DNA of 64,000 nucleotides from Mercurialis annua (lineage: Eukaryota > Streptophyta > Magnoliopsida > Malpighiales > Euphorbiaceae). This document shows positions 10,851-23,012 of this stretch, one piece after another. Position 1 is the stretch's first letter. Each line of letters begins with the position of its first letter. The DNA lies in NCBI RefSeq assembly GCF_937616625.2, contig NC_065571.1, positions 17,920,501 through 17,984,500 of the forward strand, given 5' to 3'. The notes beneath the pieces are model-generated. The model was given only the letters and a program-made list of their open reading frames with translations. It did not search any database and had not been told where the DNA came from. Made by a program: the position numbers and the translations under genes.

Positions 10851-11930
10851 TGTACAATCCCGTGTCGTTCAATCGCTTGAACACACGGGACGAGAACTCT
10901 ACGGCTAGGTTTACGATTTTATTCGGTGGGAATAAAATCGAGGTTTTTTTTTGGCTTAAACAGCTTATAAATTAACTGATTATAAATGAAAATAAAATAA
11001 AATAATAACAGTACTTACTTGTTGCAGAGCAGAACCGCAACAGATAAAAATGATCGATAAGGAATCTCGGAGCGCTGCAACCAACTGACGGCGATCAAAC
11101 CTATAACGCAATTAGTTTCACTATTTTGTTATTATATAATTAATAAAAACTTTAATTTTTTTCTGAAAAAAATTGGGCAGCACTTCCCCTAAAAATGAGC
11201 ATCACCCATTTTTCAAAACCACCATACTACAATACACAAACCACCATACTACTAATATTCAATTTAATTATATAATTAAGTTAAACTAATAACCTAATTA
11301 TCAATATAACAATTTTTATTTTATACAATTTTTATTAGTTAATAATCTTAATTATAATAAACAGAATTATTCAAATTAAATAATTATATATAATATACGC
11401 ATCAAAGTTTTTAACTTGAATATAGATTTAAATCTAATATTATACAATAGCCTAAATTATAACCTAAATCACCTAACATATAACCTAATTCAATTAATAT
11501 TTTAAATAAGTTAAATTACTAAATCTAATTTAATAAAAAATTTAAAAACATAAAATAATTAATAGCTTATTAATTAACCAAACCATAAACAAATTAAATT
11601 AAACCAATTCAAATATAATGTATATTAACCTAACCCTAAATAAAAAAAATTAATATAATTTTTTAAAAAATTAATCCTAATTTATAAAACAAATCTTAAA
11701 CTAATAAAATTAAACTAATACAATTATAATTTAACTAACCTAAGCCTAAATAAATTTAATATAACTTACAAAAACAGAAAATTAACCTTAATTTAATTTT
11801 ACTAACCTAATTTAACCTAATCAATATAAATAAAACAATATAATTAATCATTTAATTGAAAACAATTGATATAAATTAACAATAAATTAAATTAAATTCA
11901 GAAAAATACTAACCTTTCAAGGGGCAGCGG
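10851..11930. other. CACTA 5' non-coding region, AT-rich
   Basis: Two small hairpins (TCCCGTGT...ACACGGGA near 10858-10890 and GATTTTATTC...GAATAAAATC near 10916-10940), then about 900 bp of very AT-rich sequence with repeated TTAATTTAA-like words. No gene recognised. Confidence 0.5.
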
Positions 11931-12305
11931 AAATAGGTGACGGGGGATGAAAGGAGGCGGCAGCTACAACGGTGCCGGCGGCGGGTAGATGAAAGGAGGC
12001 GGCAGTTTCCCTTTTTTTTTTACAAATAATTAAAATCACTTATATAAATATAATAATTGATAAAAATGAAATAAAACACCACTTACCTTTCTCCGGTGAT
12101 CGGCGGCAGCAAGAACGGACGTCAGACAAGGGCAGCACGCGGCGGAAGGAAGACCGGAGATGAAAAGGATGAAGAAATGGAGCGGCGGGAGGAAGACTGG
12201 AGAAATGGAGCGGTGGGAAAAAGACCGAAGAACGGAGCGGTGGGAGGAAGACCGAAGAATGGAGCGGCAGGAGGAAACCGGAAAATGGAGCGCCGGAAAT
12301 GAAGA
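11931..12305. repeat. GC-rich degenerate tandem repeats in CACTA 5' region
   Basis: Units GAAAGGAGGCGGCAG at about 11950 and 11993, then about six copies of a roughly 27-bp unit containing GGAGCGG(T/C)GGGAGGAAGACC between 12150 and 12300. Open frames here, basic on plus and Pro/Phe/Ser-rich on minus, are products of the repeat; no family is recognised. Confidence 0.65.
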
Positions 12306-12359
12306 ACAAAAATTTTAGAAACTGCAAAGTGAAACGGTTCTGTTTCTGAAGTAGGGTAA

Positions 12360-12702
12360 AACGTTAGCGACGGATCGTAATATCCGTCACTAACGCTTAG
12401 CGACGGATGTAACAATCCGTCGCCAAGTTGACTAGTTAAACGGTGCGTTTCTTTATCAAGGGCAGTTAGCGACGGATTATTTTCATCCGTCGCTAATTTC
12501 ACTAAAAATGTGGCGCACTATTTTTCCCTCCAAAGCCCGCCATTTTTCGCGACGGTTTAGCGACGGAATATCTGACGCTAATTTGGCGGGCTTGCTCCCG
12601 CCTAAATTTTTGACGAATTAGCGACAGATCTGGTGTCTGTCGCTAATTCCGTCGCCAATATGTCGCTAATGTCCGTCGCCATTTCCATATTTTCTAGTAG
12701 TA
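12360..12702. repeat. CACTA subterminal repeats and right terminus
   Basis: Several direct and inverted copies of TTAGCGACGGAT, many as short hairpins (for example TTAGCGACGGATTATTTTCA followed by the inverse arm near 12468-12500). The terminus lies at about 12694-12702. These are the expected regulatory-protein binding sites of an En/Spm-type element. Confidence 0.8.
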
Positions 12703-14060
12703 AAATGATAACACTTTAAAGTTGAAAGTTTTAAATATGTCATTTTAGTACATAATGTCACAAATATACTAATTTCATGTCCATTTGAAATAATTGATGA
12801 AATAAGTTACATTTGATAGATAATTTTAGAAAATATTAAATATAATAATTGTATTTATACTATTAATGAGTATGACCAGTATGAACATTTTTAGGTGACA
12901 CATATAAAATAGACTGTGGGATAGCGCCATCAATAAATTATTTATTTTGTGACTGAGATAAGCATAGTTAATTATATTTATGTATATTTGTTGATTGTTA
13001 AATGTGGATTATTATGTGGTTGGTATTGGTGTTGTGGTATATGCTAAATTATATGTTAGTTGGTGTAGTAATTATATTTTTGCCGTATTTGTTTTGAGTG
13101 TAATATAATTGGATTATGTGATGGTGAAATTGATTGATATGTTGGATACATGTTTGTGAGTAATTGGTTATGTTCGATGAAACAGTTAAAAAATTAAATT
13201 TTGATAATAATTAAAGAAATTGACAGTTGCTTACCTAGGACTGATTATATCCAATGGTTTAGAGATGCGAAGATTAAATCGTGAAATGATGAGATAAAGA
13301 ATGTGATCAAAGTTTTACTAGGCACTTCGGTGCCGGGATATTCTCGGTAGCATAGAATATCTTGTGCGTTTTGCTAGACACTGGGCTGGTGTCGGGATAC
13401 TAATGTGTTTAGTATCTTGTGCGATATATATTGTTAATGTGATTGTGATGGCCGGCAAACCATTGGATATGATTCAGTTAGGTTAAGCAGGGTCCTAATT
13501 AAATAAATATAATAAATTATGGATTTAATTTGTCTGATTGTATTTGCGGGTCTGAATATGAGAGTTAATGGATCTATAGTTTGATTTAATGACATTCTAT
13601 TATTTGTTTTACTTGTTGGTGTTATATATATAAATATAATTAGCTATATTTTATTAAGTAGGCAGCTCACCTCTTACCACCTATTTTTCAGGAGATAGGC
13701 CGCAGTGACTCATCCATTTAGGTTCGTCCAGTCAGTCGATTGGTCTTATTAAGTGGGACAACGGTGTCATCTGAATTTAGATTTTACTTAAGTATTAATG
13801 AACAATTAATTATTATTTTTAAAATTAGCTTTTAGCTTTCTATTTTAAAATCGATATTTATAGATTTAATGAAATTGTATTATTTCGGGGTCGTTAATAA
13901 TTGATCGAATAAAGAGAGTTTTGATATTTTATTTTAAGTTATAATATTATTAATAATTTTCGAGAAGGGGGTTACATATATACAATAAAAAGTGATGAAG
14001 AATGATTTGGATTCTCAGAAGTACCGTTTTGAGTCCTGGTTATAACTTATATAGTGATCT
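12703..14060 (+). other. Gene-free region with degraded LTR-like sequence
   Basis: No open gene. Around 13310-13420 a phrase of the type GGCACTTCGGTGCCGGGATA recurs as GACACTGGGCTGGTGTCGGGATA, each followed by TATCTTGTGCG. Around 13690-13740 GGAGATAGGCCGCAGTGACTC recalls the GCAGTAG segment shared by the LTRs at 40-55 kb. I take it as a remnant of a related LTR without clear borders. Confidence 0.3.
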
Positions 14061-14069
14061 TTTATTTTA

Positions 14070-14695
14070 GGCTTAATTTCTTAAAAAAACCTCACCTTGC
14101 ATTTTTTTTCGTTTATACCCTAATCTTGTAAAAATACCATTTATACCCAATTTTCAGTTTTTATATTTCATCTCTACCCAAAAGCATTAAATTGTACTCT
14201 TTTCATTTGAAAAAGAGGTTAAAACAATCCTTCATTTTTAATTTATATACTAATTAGATATTAACGTTATTAATACTACAAAAATACTATCTTCTTAAAA
14301 AAAAAATCATAATTTTTTTTAATTTTTTAAAAAAATATTTCCGAATTTTTTTTAAACTTTTTTAAACTTTTTTAATTTTTTTTAAAATATTTCTGACAAA
14401 AAAATTAAAAATAATAATAATTTTTTAAATTTTTTTATTATTTTGTAAAATTAAAAAAATTAATTAATTATTTGGATATATTTGATTATTTTTTAAGTTT
14501 AAGGATCTATTTGTATTTTTTAAAATAGAAAAAAATATGTTTTAAACTCTTTTCCAAATAAAAAGAGTACAATTTAATGCTTTTGGGTAGAGATGAAACA
14601 TAAAAACTCAAAATTGGGTACAAATGGTGTTTTTACAAGATCAGGGTATAAACGAAAAAAAAGTGCAAGATGGGGATTTTTTAAGGAATTAAGCC
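14070..14695. mobile_element. MULE-like TIR element (MITE), 626 bp
   Basis: The ends are long inverted repeats: GGCTTAATTTCTTAA at 14070 and its inverse ending at 14695, continuing for about 140 bp with blocks such as TTTATACCC, CTCTACCCAAAAGCATTAAA and TTGTACTCTTTTCATTTG. Flanks are TTTATTTTA (14061-14069) and TTTGTTTTA (14696-14704), a 9-bp duplication with one mismatch. The interior is AT-rich and non-coding. It sits just beyond the 3' end of the plant gene at 15.5-17.1 kb. Confidence 0.85.
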
Positions 14696-14716
14696 TTTGT
14701 TTTATCAACAAAACTT

Positions 14717-14809
14717 TTAGGATTTGAATTTCTGCTGTGTTTTCTCTCTCAAGGATTTGCGCTGCTTCTTGTGCCAGCTCAATCTGGCATGCCACGAGGC
14801 AATGTTACT
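14717..14809 (-). other. Possible terminal exon of the gene at 15.5-17.1 kb
   Basis: After an acceptor TTTCAG (14815-14810) there are 30 codons and a stop: SNIASWHARLSWHKKQRKSL followed by a basic tail. It is phase 0, like every other exon of that gene, and could be an alternative last exon. The exon ending at 15469 already has its own stop, so this is only a candidate. Confidence 0.25.
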
Positions 14810-14931
14810 CTGAAATGGAGCAGTCAAAACACAAAACTAGCAAACTGATAAAAACCCAAAATGTTTCTATTTCTGATCCAGATCTACCTCTGCTAACTAC
14901 TAATTATTTAAATTATGATTCATTTTTATGA

Positions 14932-15468
14932 TTAGAATTTCTCTTATACAGCTCTTCTAGTGAATGAATATATTCCATGCCATTACATAAGTGGTTAAAC
15001 ATAATATGGGGTTAGAGAATGTAAGTTGCAGATGAAAGAGAGTTTGATATGAAAACATTTGTATTAATCTGTTTCATACTTTTCTTTATCCTATGCAAAG
15101 ATGTAAATAATCTATTGCATTGCAACTTCCCGTGAAGCATATCATTTTAAGGAAACAAAAGTATACAATAAGTTTGATATGAGTCGGTAAGTCGCTTCAG
15201 ATCACATCACATGGAAGCTCTAGTGTCATCGTTATTTTCATCATCTGTGGTATCGGAGATCCTTTCCATTCAAATCAGAACCCTTCTTCATCAATTTGAC
15301 AACAGGGAAGTTGCAAGAATCTGCATACTACGATATTCATATCTACAACTTTAAATATAAGCATAAAGAAAAGAGAATCGCTGCCAAATACCAAGTATAA
15401 AATATTATTTTAAACGGAAATAGAAATAAAAAAAAGTACCAAATTGACAGGATGAATCGAAAACGTTT
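14932..15468. other. 3' flank of plant gene, nothing assigned
   Basis: AT-rich; no family or repeat recognised. A phrase ATCAGAAATAGAAAC on the minus strand occurs both here (about 14880) and at the end of the exon at 15469-15546, hinting at an old local duplication. Confidence 0.4.
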
Positions 15469-17087
15469 CTATTTCTGATTGAGACCATCATTCCCCAAAT
15501 CATCTGCTATATTATTTGCTTCAGTTCCACCCTCTGTTGCACTGGTCTGCAATAAAACTCTCACAACATCAAGTACAAACAACCGAGTTAACGACGGTAT
15601 TTCACTTTATATACTCAAAGACCAACATAATTTGGGAGAAGCATCATTCAGATGATGATGCAACCAAAGCATTGGTGACTTATCTATATGGATAAAGGAA
15701 TTTCAGTAGTTCAATGCCTACCATACCAATGAGACACTACATCCTTGACCCTTTAACAATACTTCAATACCTACCAATATAGCTTAAATAACTTCACTGC
15801 CCTTATAATTCATCTTCATCTGAAAATTAATCATATCGCAGCTGAATTGATTACTCCTCCATCGATCTAACCCACAAGAAATTTTCAGCTTTGCAATGTT
15901 AAAGCAGCTAGACTAGAAAACATGTTTTCTATGCATGACATGTCTGGAATCAACAGAAATGAGAATGGATTCACGTTCTATTTTTTGATTTCTCTTCAAA
16001 CATAGAGATTATAACGTCAAATGAAATGTTTCAGAATTTTAGTGAAATAACATATTTATTTGCAGACTCTCCTGAGAAAACGATTAAATTTTATTTAAAT
16101 ATCTAAAAAATATAGAAATAAAATATCTAGGTTTAGGAATTCATTTCAGTTGGATTTCATTTCTTGTAATTACAAATTAGTCCTAAATGAAATCCATTAT
16201 CCAAAAATAGAAAATCATCTGACTGACCTCATGATTCACAACTCCTGATTCATCAGTTCTGAAGTTTTCCTTTTCAAGACCATCAACATGTACTTTAGCA
16301 TCATTATCATCCAGAGAATTCTGCAGTTTAGAGCAAATAATACATTACACATACAATATCATTCGTCTAAGTAACTGAAGTCCAAAATATTCATTAGCAT
16401 GCCATGTTTCTACAAGCAAATCAAAAGGCTACTTATTTTGGAGTTAATCCAATATCATTACACTAAATAGATACAGCAATTCCAGATTACCTGCAGCATG
16501 CCTAACTCTGCCATCACAGGTTCTTTCTTCAATACAATTGTCGGAAGCCGACCAATATCCCAACCTAGAACCTTACAGATAACCTGTCCAAACATCCTAT
16601 GAGCCCTCTTCTTTTTTGTCCTAGATATTGCAATGGCATGCTGTACAAGCGCGATACAACCCTTATATGTCTTCCAAACCTTCTTCCTTATGGCACCACA
16701 AACCATACAATAAAATTCCCCATCTTCGTAATGCTTCTCATAATATTCCCTCAACTCATTCTCTTCTGTGAACAACCTCAAAAACACCTTGTATTCCTCA
16801 CATTCCTCTGATACATCTTCATCAATCGAGTCATTGTCACTGTCGTTCTCATCTTCCTCACTCTCTGAACCAGATAAAACTGATAAAAGACTTTTACATT
16901 TTTCAACACACTGCTGTTGCAACTGTGCCATTGAAAATCTTGCTAGCTCTTCGGCAGTTGCTTTATTTATAACTGAAGACTTTTTAGGATTTAGTGCAGG
17001 CCATCCAGATGATGTTGATGTGAACTCATCAACAGGCTTTGGATAAGGCCACTGTCCATAAGAGACAACTGATGGCTCAAATCTCAT
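15469..17087 (-). CDS. Plant protein of unknown function, Cys-Cys-His motif (paralogue 1)
   Basis: Three phase-0 exons: 17087-16491, 16320-16228 and 15546-15469, all GT-AG, giving 255 residues. The N-terminus is not conserved with its neighbour. There is a long acidic stretch (ESEEDENDSDNDSIDEDVSE), then the conserved block: YEDGEFYCMVCGAIRKK, CIALVQHAIAISRTKKKRAH, FGQVICKVLGWDIGRLPTIV and LKKEPV. FYCMVCG...LVQHA looks like a C2H2-like half-finger, so nucleic-acid binding is possible, but this is inference. The acidic C-terminal exons have no recognisable domain. The same conserved block recurs in the adjacent gene at 17.8-19.0 kb, so the pair is a tandem duplication. This is most likely a host gene rather than part of a transposon. 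I do not recognise a named family. Confidence 0.7.
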
Positions 17088-17787
17088 TATGACATTTTAT
17101 TTTCCTAGGAAGATCAAGCTAGTAACTATTTTTCATAATAACCTCAGCATTAACCCCAATTCCTAATCAAAAATGAAGAAATATTCATCTCAAAAGTATA
17201 TTTGAAAAATGCTATTTGTGAAGTATGTTACTAAACTGACAGGTACGGAAATAGACCTTTGCAGTTTATTCTAAAGATGACGGCATTAAGGACTTAATTG
17301 TATGAAGTTTGATAAAGGGGTTCATTCTCATTTGATGTTTCCATCAACTGTTTCCTACTTCGAGCAAAGACATGGATGCAATCTCCATATTAAATTGCCA
17401 TGGTTTTTATCGAGTTTCTTTGGTGATAAATTTAAAATCTAAGACAAAAAACAAGATTATATAATAAAAGTCATAATACAAAAGGAGTCCCAGCAATCAT
17501 CTTACGAGACAGTTCGACAATAAACTAGTTCATGCATGATTGTAGCATTACAGTGGTCTTGTTATGAGTGCATAATAAGGCAGTTAAGTTCGAGTCAAGA
17601 TAATCATATGGGTTTACTCATGCATATGACTGACATAAGATAACTATGGTAAATCAGAAATTAGGTTTAAGTTTTGTGAGCAATAAGCATAATCCTAGCT
17701 TCATCATTTTTGTTTAAGACTTGTATATTGCATAATCAAATAAAAAGGAGAAGAAAAGCATGAGCATTGACATCTCTAATCGGAGAG
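17088..17787. other. Intergenic or intronic space between the two paralogues
   Basis: About 700 bp without recognisable coding sequence. It should hold the promoter of paralogue 1 and, if paralogue 2 has a third exon, that exon too, but none is clear. Confidence 0.4.
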
Positions 17788-18977
17788 CTATAACCTCACC
17801 TCATAATCTGTCACTCCCCCTTCCATACCTGAAACTTTTTTACCATCATCATTTAAATAGTTCTGCAATAATAACAAGTAAGCATCATAAATGGATATTA
17901 TAATGTCATGAGACTCTGACAACCACACGGAAAAAATGAAGAAAAAGTAAAGCCTAATCAACAGGTTGGAACATTCTCAAGCATCATATCATGTTATTTA
18001 ACGCAACGGTTGTGCCACGTCATTCGTGCATCAGATGAATGAGTTGTTTGACATGTGGGAATATTTAACGATAAAAAAGATAAGCAACAATTAAAGATTT
18101 CCACAAATGTTCATTGGCTTGTTATAAAAATAACGCGGGACAACCATTGCGTGAGATAAACACCCGTGTTATTTTCTTACAAAATTACAGCAAATCTTTC
18201 TCAACTATAGTATGAACTATGAAGGATCTAACTTAAGCAAGTCACAATTCACATAAACTATTACATTTGTAGAAACTCCATTCAAGAAAACTATTAGATT
18301 AGTATAAATATAAGGAGAAGTTGCATTTGAATTACCAGGGTCTTGCCCAAATTGGCCAACGACTGACGGAGAGGTTCGCCCTTAAGCACAATGACAGGAA
18401 GCTTACTGATATCCCATCCAAGAAGCTTGCAAATAACCAAGCTAAAAGCTCTATGAGCCCTTTTTCTGTTCACATTCAACATTTGTAAAGCATGTTGCAC
18501 AAGGCTGAAACAGCCCTTGAACAACTGAGTGTGTCCACAAACCAAGCAGTAAAAGTCTCCGGAATCTTGGTTGTTCTCGTACAAGTCCCTCAATTCTCTA
18601 TGCTCCACAAAGAAGCCAAAAAGGAACTTGAATTCTTCACTCTCCTCAACGCCCTTATCATCAATAAAAGAATCGTCTTCTCCGAAACTTTTGGAGAGAA
18701 ACTCGCTGCAATGTTGGACCACCTTGTACTGCATTTGCTGAAGTGGGGCGGACCCAGATTCTGAAAATACAGTGTTTTGATGGGGATTTTGGTAAGTGGG
18801 TTTGTTCCGTTTGGTTTTTTTGAAGGAGGTGGGATGGAAAACATGGAGGGTTGAGGATGGAGCGAAGGAATTAGGGTTTGGAGGGGGCTTGTGCCAGAGA
18901 GAATGAAGGTAAATAACTTCATCTCTCAGTCTCTGTTCGTAAGGGGTCAAGGATTGATCATGTGACATTTTCAGCAT
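17788..18977 (-). CDS. Plant protein of unknown function, Cys-Cys-His motif (paralogue 2)
   Basis: Exon 1 is 18977-18336 (ATG at 18977, second in-frame ATG four codons later). Exon 2 starts at 17862; it either splices at 17800 (GAG|GTGAGG) or reads to the in-frame stop at 17788-17790. Conserved block: DSGDFYCLVCGHTQLFKGCF, SLVQHALQMLNVNRKRAHRA, FSLVICKLLGWDISKLPVIV, LKGEP, colinear with paralogue 1, and the exon 1/exon 2 border is also conserved. The N-terminus carries DQSLTPYEQRLRDEVIYLHS and a Pro/Asn-rich stretch. No third exon was found before the neighbouring gene begins. Expression and true 3' end are uncertain. Function is unknown. Confidence 0.68.
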
Positions 18978-20581
18978 TCAACACCAATGGAGAGCTTTCT
19001 TTTGTTTCTTCTTCACTTCTCTACACATGGTCCAGCTGAGATCATGGGCCTACAAGTCCGTATAAGCTGCAAAAGTTGAGGAAATTACACTTTATGCCTC
19101 ATTTGTTCTAAAACTATACATTAGTGACTCAAAAAATAATTTTATGCAAAAATCTCTCATTTTATTTTTCATTTTTTCATTTATACCTCAGTATAATTTT
19201 AGTACTATTTTACCCTTCATTAATGAGCTGTCACACATTACACATGTCTTATCCTTCTCTTATACCTAACATTGGACCCACCAACAATACAACATTTATC
19301 TAGCTCTACCACTGATGTCAAATACGCAGGCATCAACTATACCACCGACGTCGTCCGGTGGTGAGCCGCGATGGCTCTTGAAACTCAGATCATCGTTCGA
19401 TGTCGTGGTGGCTTTTGAAACTCATATCATATATTTTTTGGTCCCAGTGCTTTTTTGCGATGGTTTTTAATTTGATTGTTGAGATTTTGCAACTGCAGTT
19501 TTGCTATTAAAAGAGACAAACATGGTGTCTGAAACTTGTGAAAATTAATTTAAAAAAAATATAACTCATCTTGTTTTTTTTTTTGTGTGTTTATAGCTGC
19601 TTAAAGCATTGAATTTAATTTATTGTTATGCTAAAAGAAGGTCAAATCATTGCTTGTGCTTCTATTTTTCATTTCTTTGAAGAGAAACGTGGAGAGGTTG
19701 CTGTTACAACAGTTTTTCATGAATGACAAGGATATGGAAAAAATTACTTGGTTTGTTTTACTATTTTTATTCGTTTTAATTTAAAGATACTTGTGATGTG
19801 AATTATAGAAATAGACATACTTGTGGTGTTTTATTTCCCTTCAATTGCAAACTAAAAGCAAGTTAGATTAGTGGAATGATCAAGTTTATCACAAAAAATC
19901 GTACATAAAAAAGAATTAAATCCAAGATCTTGTTATAGCTTATTAAAAAAATTGTATAAATTTTAAATCAACTTTTAATTATTTATCTTAATAATTAATT
20001 AATAATTTATTCATAAAAAAAGTAATTAATTGTTTTTATCTATTTTATTTTATTTAACTTAAAGTGACAATATAGTAAACTAATTGTAAAAGTGACTTTA
20101 AATTATACTGCATTTTTTTTTAATTTATTATGTGTTTAAAGAACCATAAATTAACTAATTATCAACTTTTGATTTATTAATCTATCATGTGTTTATGTAA
20201 CCCTAAATCAACTCGTTATCAACTTTAGATTTTAAATATATATTTATTAGTTTACTATGTATTTATTTAACTATGACACGATTTCTTTTGTCAATTTTAG
20301 ATTTTAAACAAATATTTATAAGTTTATCATGTGTTTATATAACTTAAATTTTTATTGGTAACTTAGATTTATTTGCAGATAAAAGTCAGATCAACCAAAT
20401 ATCAACCTAAAATCAACCAAACGTCAACTTAAAATCAATCTAAGATCAACCAGTTAAATTTAATTATATTCTGTCTCAGTTTAATTTTAACTTTTTTAAT
20501 TTTATTTCACGTACAATATCATATTCTTTTCCAGACATTGCTAAAGTAAATTAAATATTAACTGAAAATCAACACAAGATC

Positions 20582-21566
20582 TGTTGCGGAAGCTCAATCG
20601 ATTGCGCTAGCGAGTCACGTATTGTACTAAATAATTATACCGGAAAATTCCCAGGAAAGAATGGTGGGTCACAGGCGGACCACTTAAATACCAAACTCCT
20701 TAGACAGAATTTCACACGATGTAAATAACTTCACAATATATAACTCCAACTAGCCTGAACGTTAGCTAATAAATAAACAATAAAGAGAACACCAACTTTT
20801 TAACGAGGTTCAGCCAGAACAACCGACTTACATCCTCGGGCACTGTCCAAAATACTCCACTAATTGTTTGTAACAGAATACAAACTCGAGAGAGAACCAA
20901 CTAAGCCTTAGGAGTTGATAAGGCTTGTTGTGGGATGAGTTTCAATGGGTAGAGGAGACTCCCTTTTATAGGCTAAGGAAGTCCTCACCCCTCCACTCCT
21001 AAGCAATGTGGGATTCTACACTATATGTATATAGCTCAACAATCACAAGTCCCTTTTCTAAACAATGTGGGACAAATCTAAAATGAGCCATATCCAACAA
21101 ATCTCCACCTTGGCGAATTTTCTCTCTACCATCTCGGACTATCTTCAATAGTACCTTCAACTACGCTTCAAAAGCGCCAACTCTCAACTGTAGCAGTCAA
21201 GTACCAATGTGGGATGATCCCACTTCAACACTCTCCCTCACGCATAGCATGACCGAGCAGAGCAATCAATCCCCCCTCACGCATCGCGTGGGCCGGGCCA
21301 CATTCAAATCTCATATAGTGAGAATACTAATCAAATTCAAACAATGTTTGAACTTGACTGCTTTCACAATCTTTGTCATCATATCAGCAGGAGTTTCCAT
21401 GGTCAAAATCTTCCGAAGTAGGACTCCACCTTCTTCAATAACCTCTGGCACCAAATGATATCGAACATCAATGTGCTTCGTCCTTGCATGGTAAACTTGG
21501 TCATTCTCTATAATTTCCAATTTACCGAGCAACCCATGAAGCCAAATTGCTTCCTTAACAGTTTCT
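20582..21566 (-). mobile_element. Truncated Ty1-copia retrotransposon (3' end + one LTR)
   Basis: On the minus strand: the end of the polyprotein, a purine-rich tract (GCGTGAGGGAGAG, 21231-21243), then a 649-bp LTR from TGTTGAAGTGGG at 21230 to GCAACA at 20582. Everything 5' of RNase H is missing. The fragment is bounded by AGATC on both sides (20577-20581 and 21567-21571), a possible 5-bp target duplication even though one end is truncated. The LTR holds typical signals such as CCCTTTTATAGGC (inverse at about 20970). Confidence 0.85.
21240..21566 (-). pseudogene. Copia RNase H C-terminal fragment
   Basis: The minus-strand translation contains HARTKHIDVRYHLVPEVIEE, ILTMETPADMMTK and FKHCLNLI, the conserved C-terminus of copia reverse transcriptase/RNase H. 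The block normally between the GLLG(K/E)L and HARTKH motifs, with the DNQSA-type Asp, is deleted, so it is non-functional. Confidence 0.9.
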
Positions 21567-22754
21567 AGATCTATTGAATGTCAACTGAAGATCAATCGAA
21601 TGTCAACTGAAGATCAATCAAATGTCAAATGTTTTTCACTAACACATAAATGGGGATCATATGAATTAGTTTCAACTTCAATTGTACTTTTTAATATTTT
21701 GAGAGAAAATTAATAGTGCAAATTGAATAATTTTAAGATTAACAAATATCAATTTAATATCACCTAAATATCAAAATGAAGTAAAAAATTCTAACAATTC
21801 ACAGAACAAGTGCTATAAAAAAAATCAAAATACATAATTAATTATTAATTGAACTAACAATAAATTTTTATTATTTTCAGTTTACATCGAGTTGATTTCA
21901 GTTTGCATCAATTATTCTTAATCATGAATCGACTCTTTGACGATTTTATATTTTAAATATATATTTACTAATTTATCATTTTTGTAACTATTTCATGACC
22001 CATGATCAACTTTAGAATAGATATTTATAATGTTTATGTAACCGTGAATCTACTAATTGTCAATTTTAAATTTTAAATTTTAAATATGCATTTATTAATT
22101 TATTATATGTTTCTGTAACCATTAATCAATTCGTTGTCAATTTTAAATTTTGATGTAAATTATGTACAAACTCTATTTAAACTACATGTAAATTTAATGT
22201 AAATTATATGTAATTAAATTTAAACTCAATATAAATTTAATATAAACTACATCTTTTAAATTATCATCTATACATTAAACTCACAATTATCCAAAAAGAC
22301 AGAATTTACCCTTTATGCAATATCATACAAGTTTGTTAAATCAATATTATGTTAGTCACAAAATTTACAGTTAAAATGTTTTAACTATTAATCTAAATTA
22401 TCAAAAAATAAAACTAATAATCTACACATACTTCTAAGTGTTTATTGAAATTTTTAATTTGACACGTGGATACAATTTATAGTGCATATTCAACACATTT
22501 GCAAGATAGCCAGCTCTCTAAAGCCTCTGAGACAAATTTGTCTTACACTTTGAATGTGAAATATAGAGAAAGACATATGGGGGAAATGAGAAAGAGCCCA
22601 AGTTCATGAAAATATAATCACAATTATAAATAATTATTTTAAACACATCAATTACCCTATTTTCTTTTTAGCAAAAAAAGAAATTATAGAGATCGGAAGT
22701 AGCTTTGGACCACAACCTAAAATAATTAAGAAAAAATTCCAACACAATCAATCA

Positions 22755-23012
22755 AGAAGATGATTACTGTTGTCGGCCTTTTCTACTATGCTCCACTATC
22801 GGTGACCAGGCGTTGGATCTCATCCCATCGTTTAGAAAAGCCCAAATTCTGGAACGCTCCGCCGTCATGATCGGAGATTCATCAAACTATTCCTCCGCCT
22901 TCCTCTATGGCTTCGTCGCTGCTGTATTCTTCATCTCATCCTCCACGCTTGCTGTGTCTTTCACTTCATCGGCACTACTCACCGGAGATTTGACTTTTGC
23001 TGTCCAATAATT
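22755..23012 (+). other. GC-richer island, possible captured fragment
   Basis: A short stretch of higher GC inside the AT-rich TIR element. Its plus strand can encode about 65 residues including a hydrophobic segment (SSAFLYGFVAAVFFISSS). A second island lies at 19320-19410. It may be host sequence captured by the element, or nothing; no family recognised. Confidence 0.2.

Larger units (their letters stand above)
1..12702 (-). mobile_element. CACTA (En/Spm, CMC) transposon, partial
   Basis: A two-gene CACTA element transcribed leftwards. The right terminus near 12694-12702 reads, on the minus strand, TACTACTAGAAAATATGG, close to the canonical CACTACTAGAAAA end but with the first base changed. 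Next to it lie subterminal repeats built on TTAGCGACGGAT and its inverse, the kind of sites that bind the regulatory protein in this superfamily. The TNP2-type gene runs from 10479 to 881, and a second gene starts at 686 and leaves the window. The left terminus and the 3-bp target duplication are outside. The element is dead: TNP2 carries nonsense and frameshift lesions and a MULE sits inside it. Confidence 0.9.
20140..22160. repeat. Degenerate about 70-bp repeats inside the 4.1-kb TIR element
   Basis: Units of the type AACTCGTTATCAACTTTAGA followed by TTTTAAATATATATTTATTA, TTTATCATGTGTTTATGTAA recur at about 20140, 20210, 20290, then at 21930, 22010 and 22090 beyond the copia insertion. Short words such as AAATCAACCTAAAATCAA recur around 20395-20450 and 21580-21620. 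Confidence 0.5.

Noticed and set aside
12096..12502. Open frames on both strands rich in Arg/Gly or Phe/Pro/Ser
   Set aside because: They come from short GC-rich tandem repeats in the CACTA 5' region; no family resemblance.
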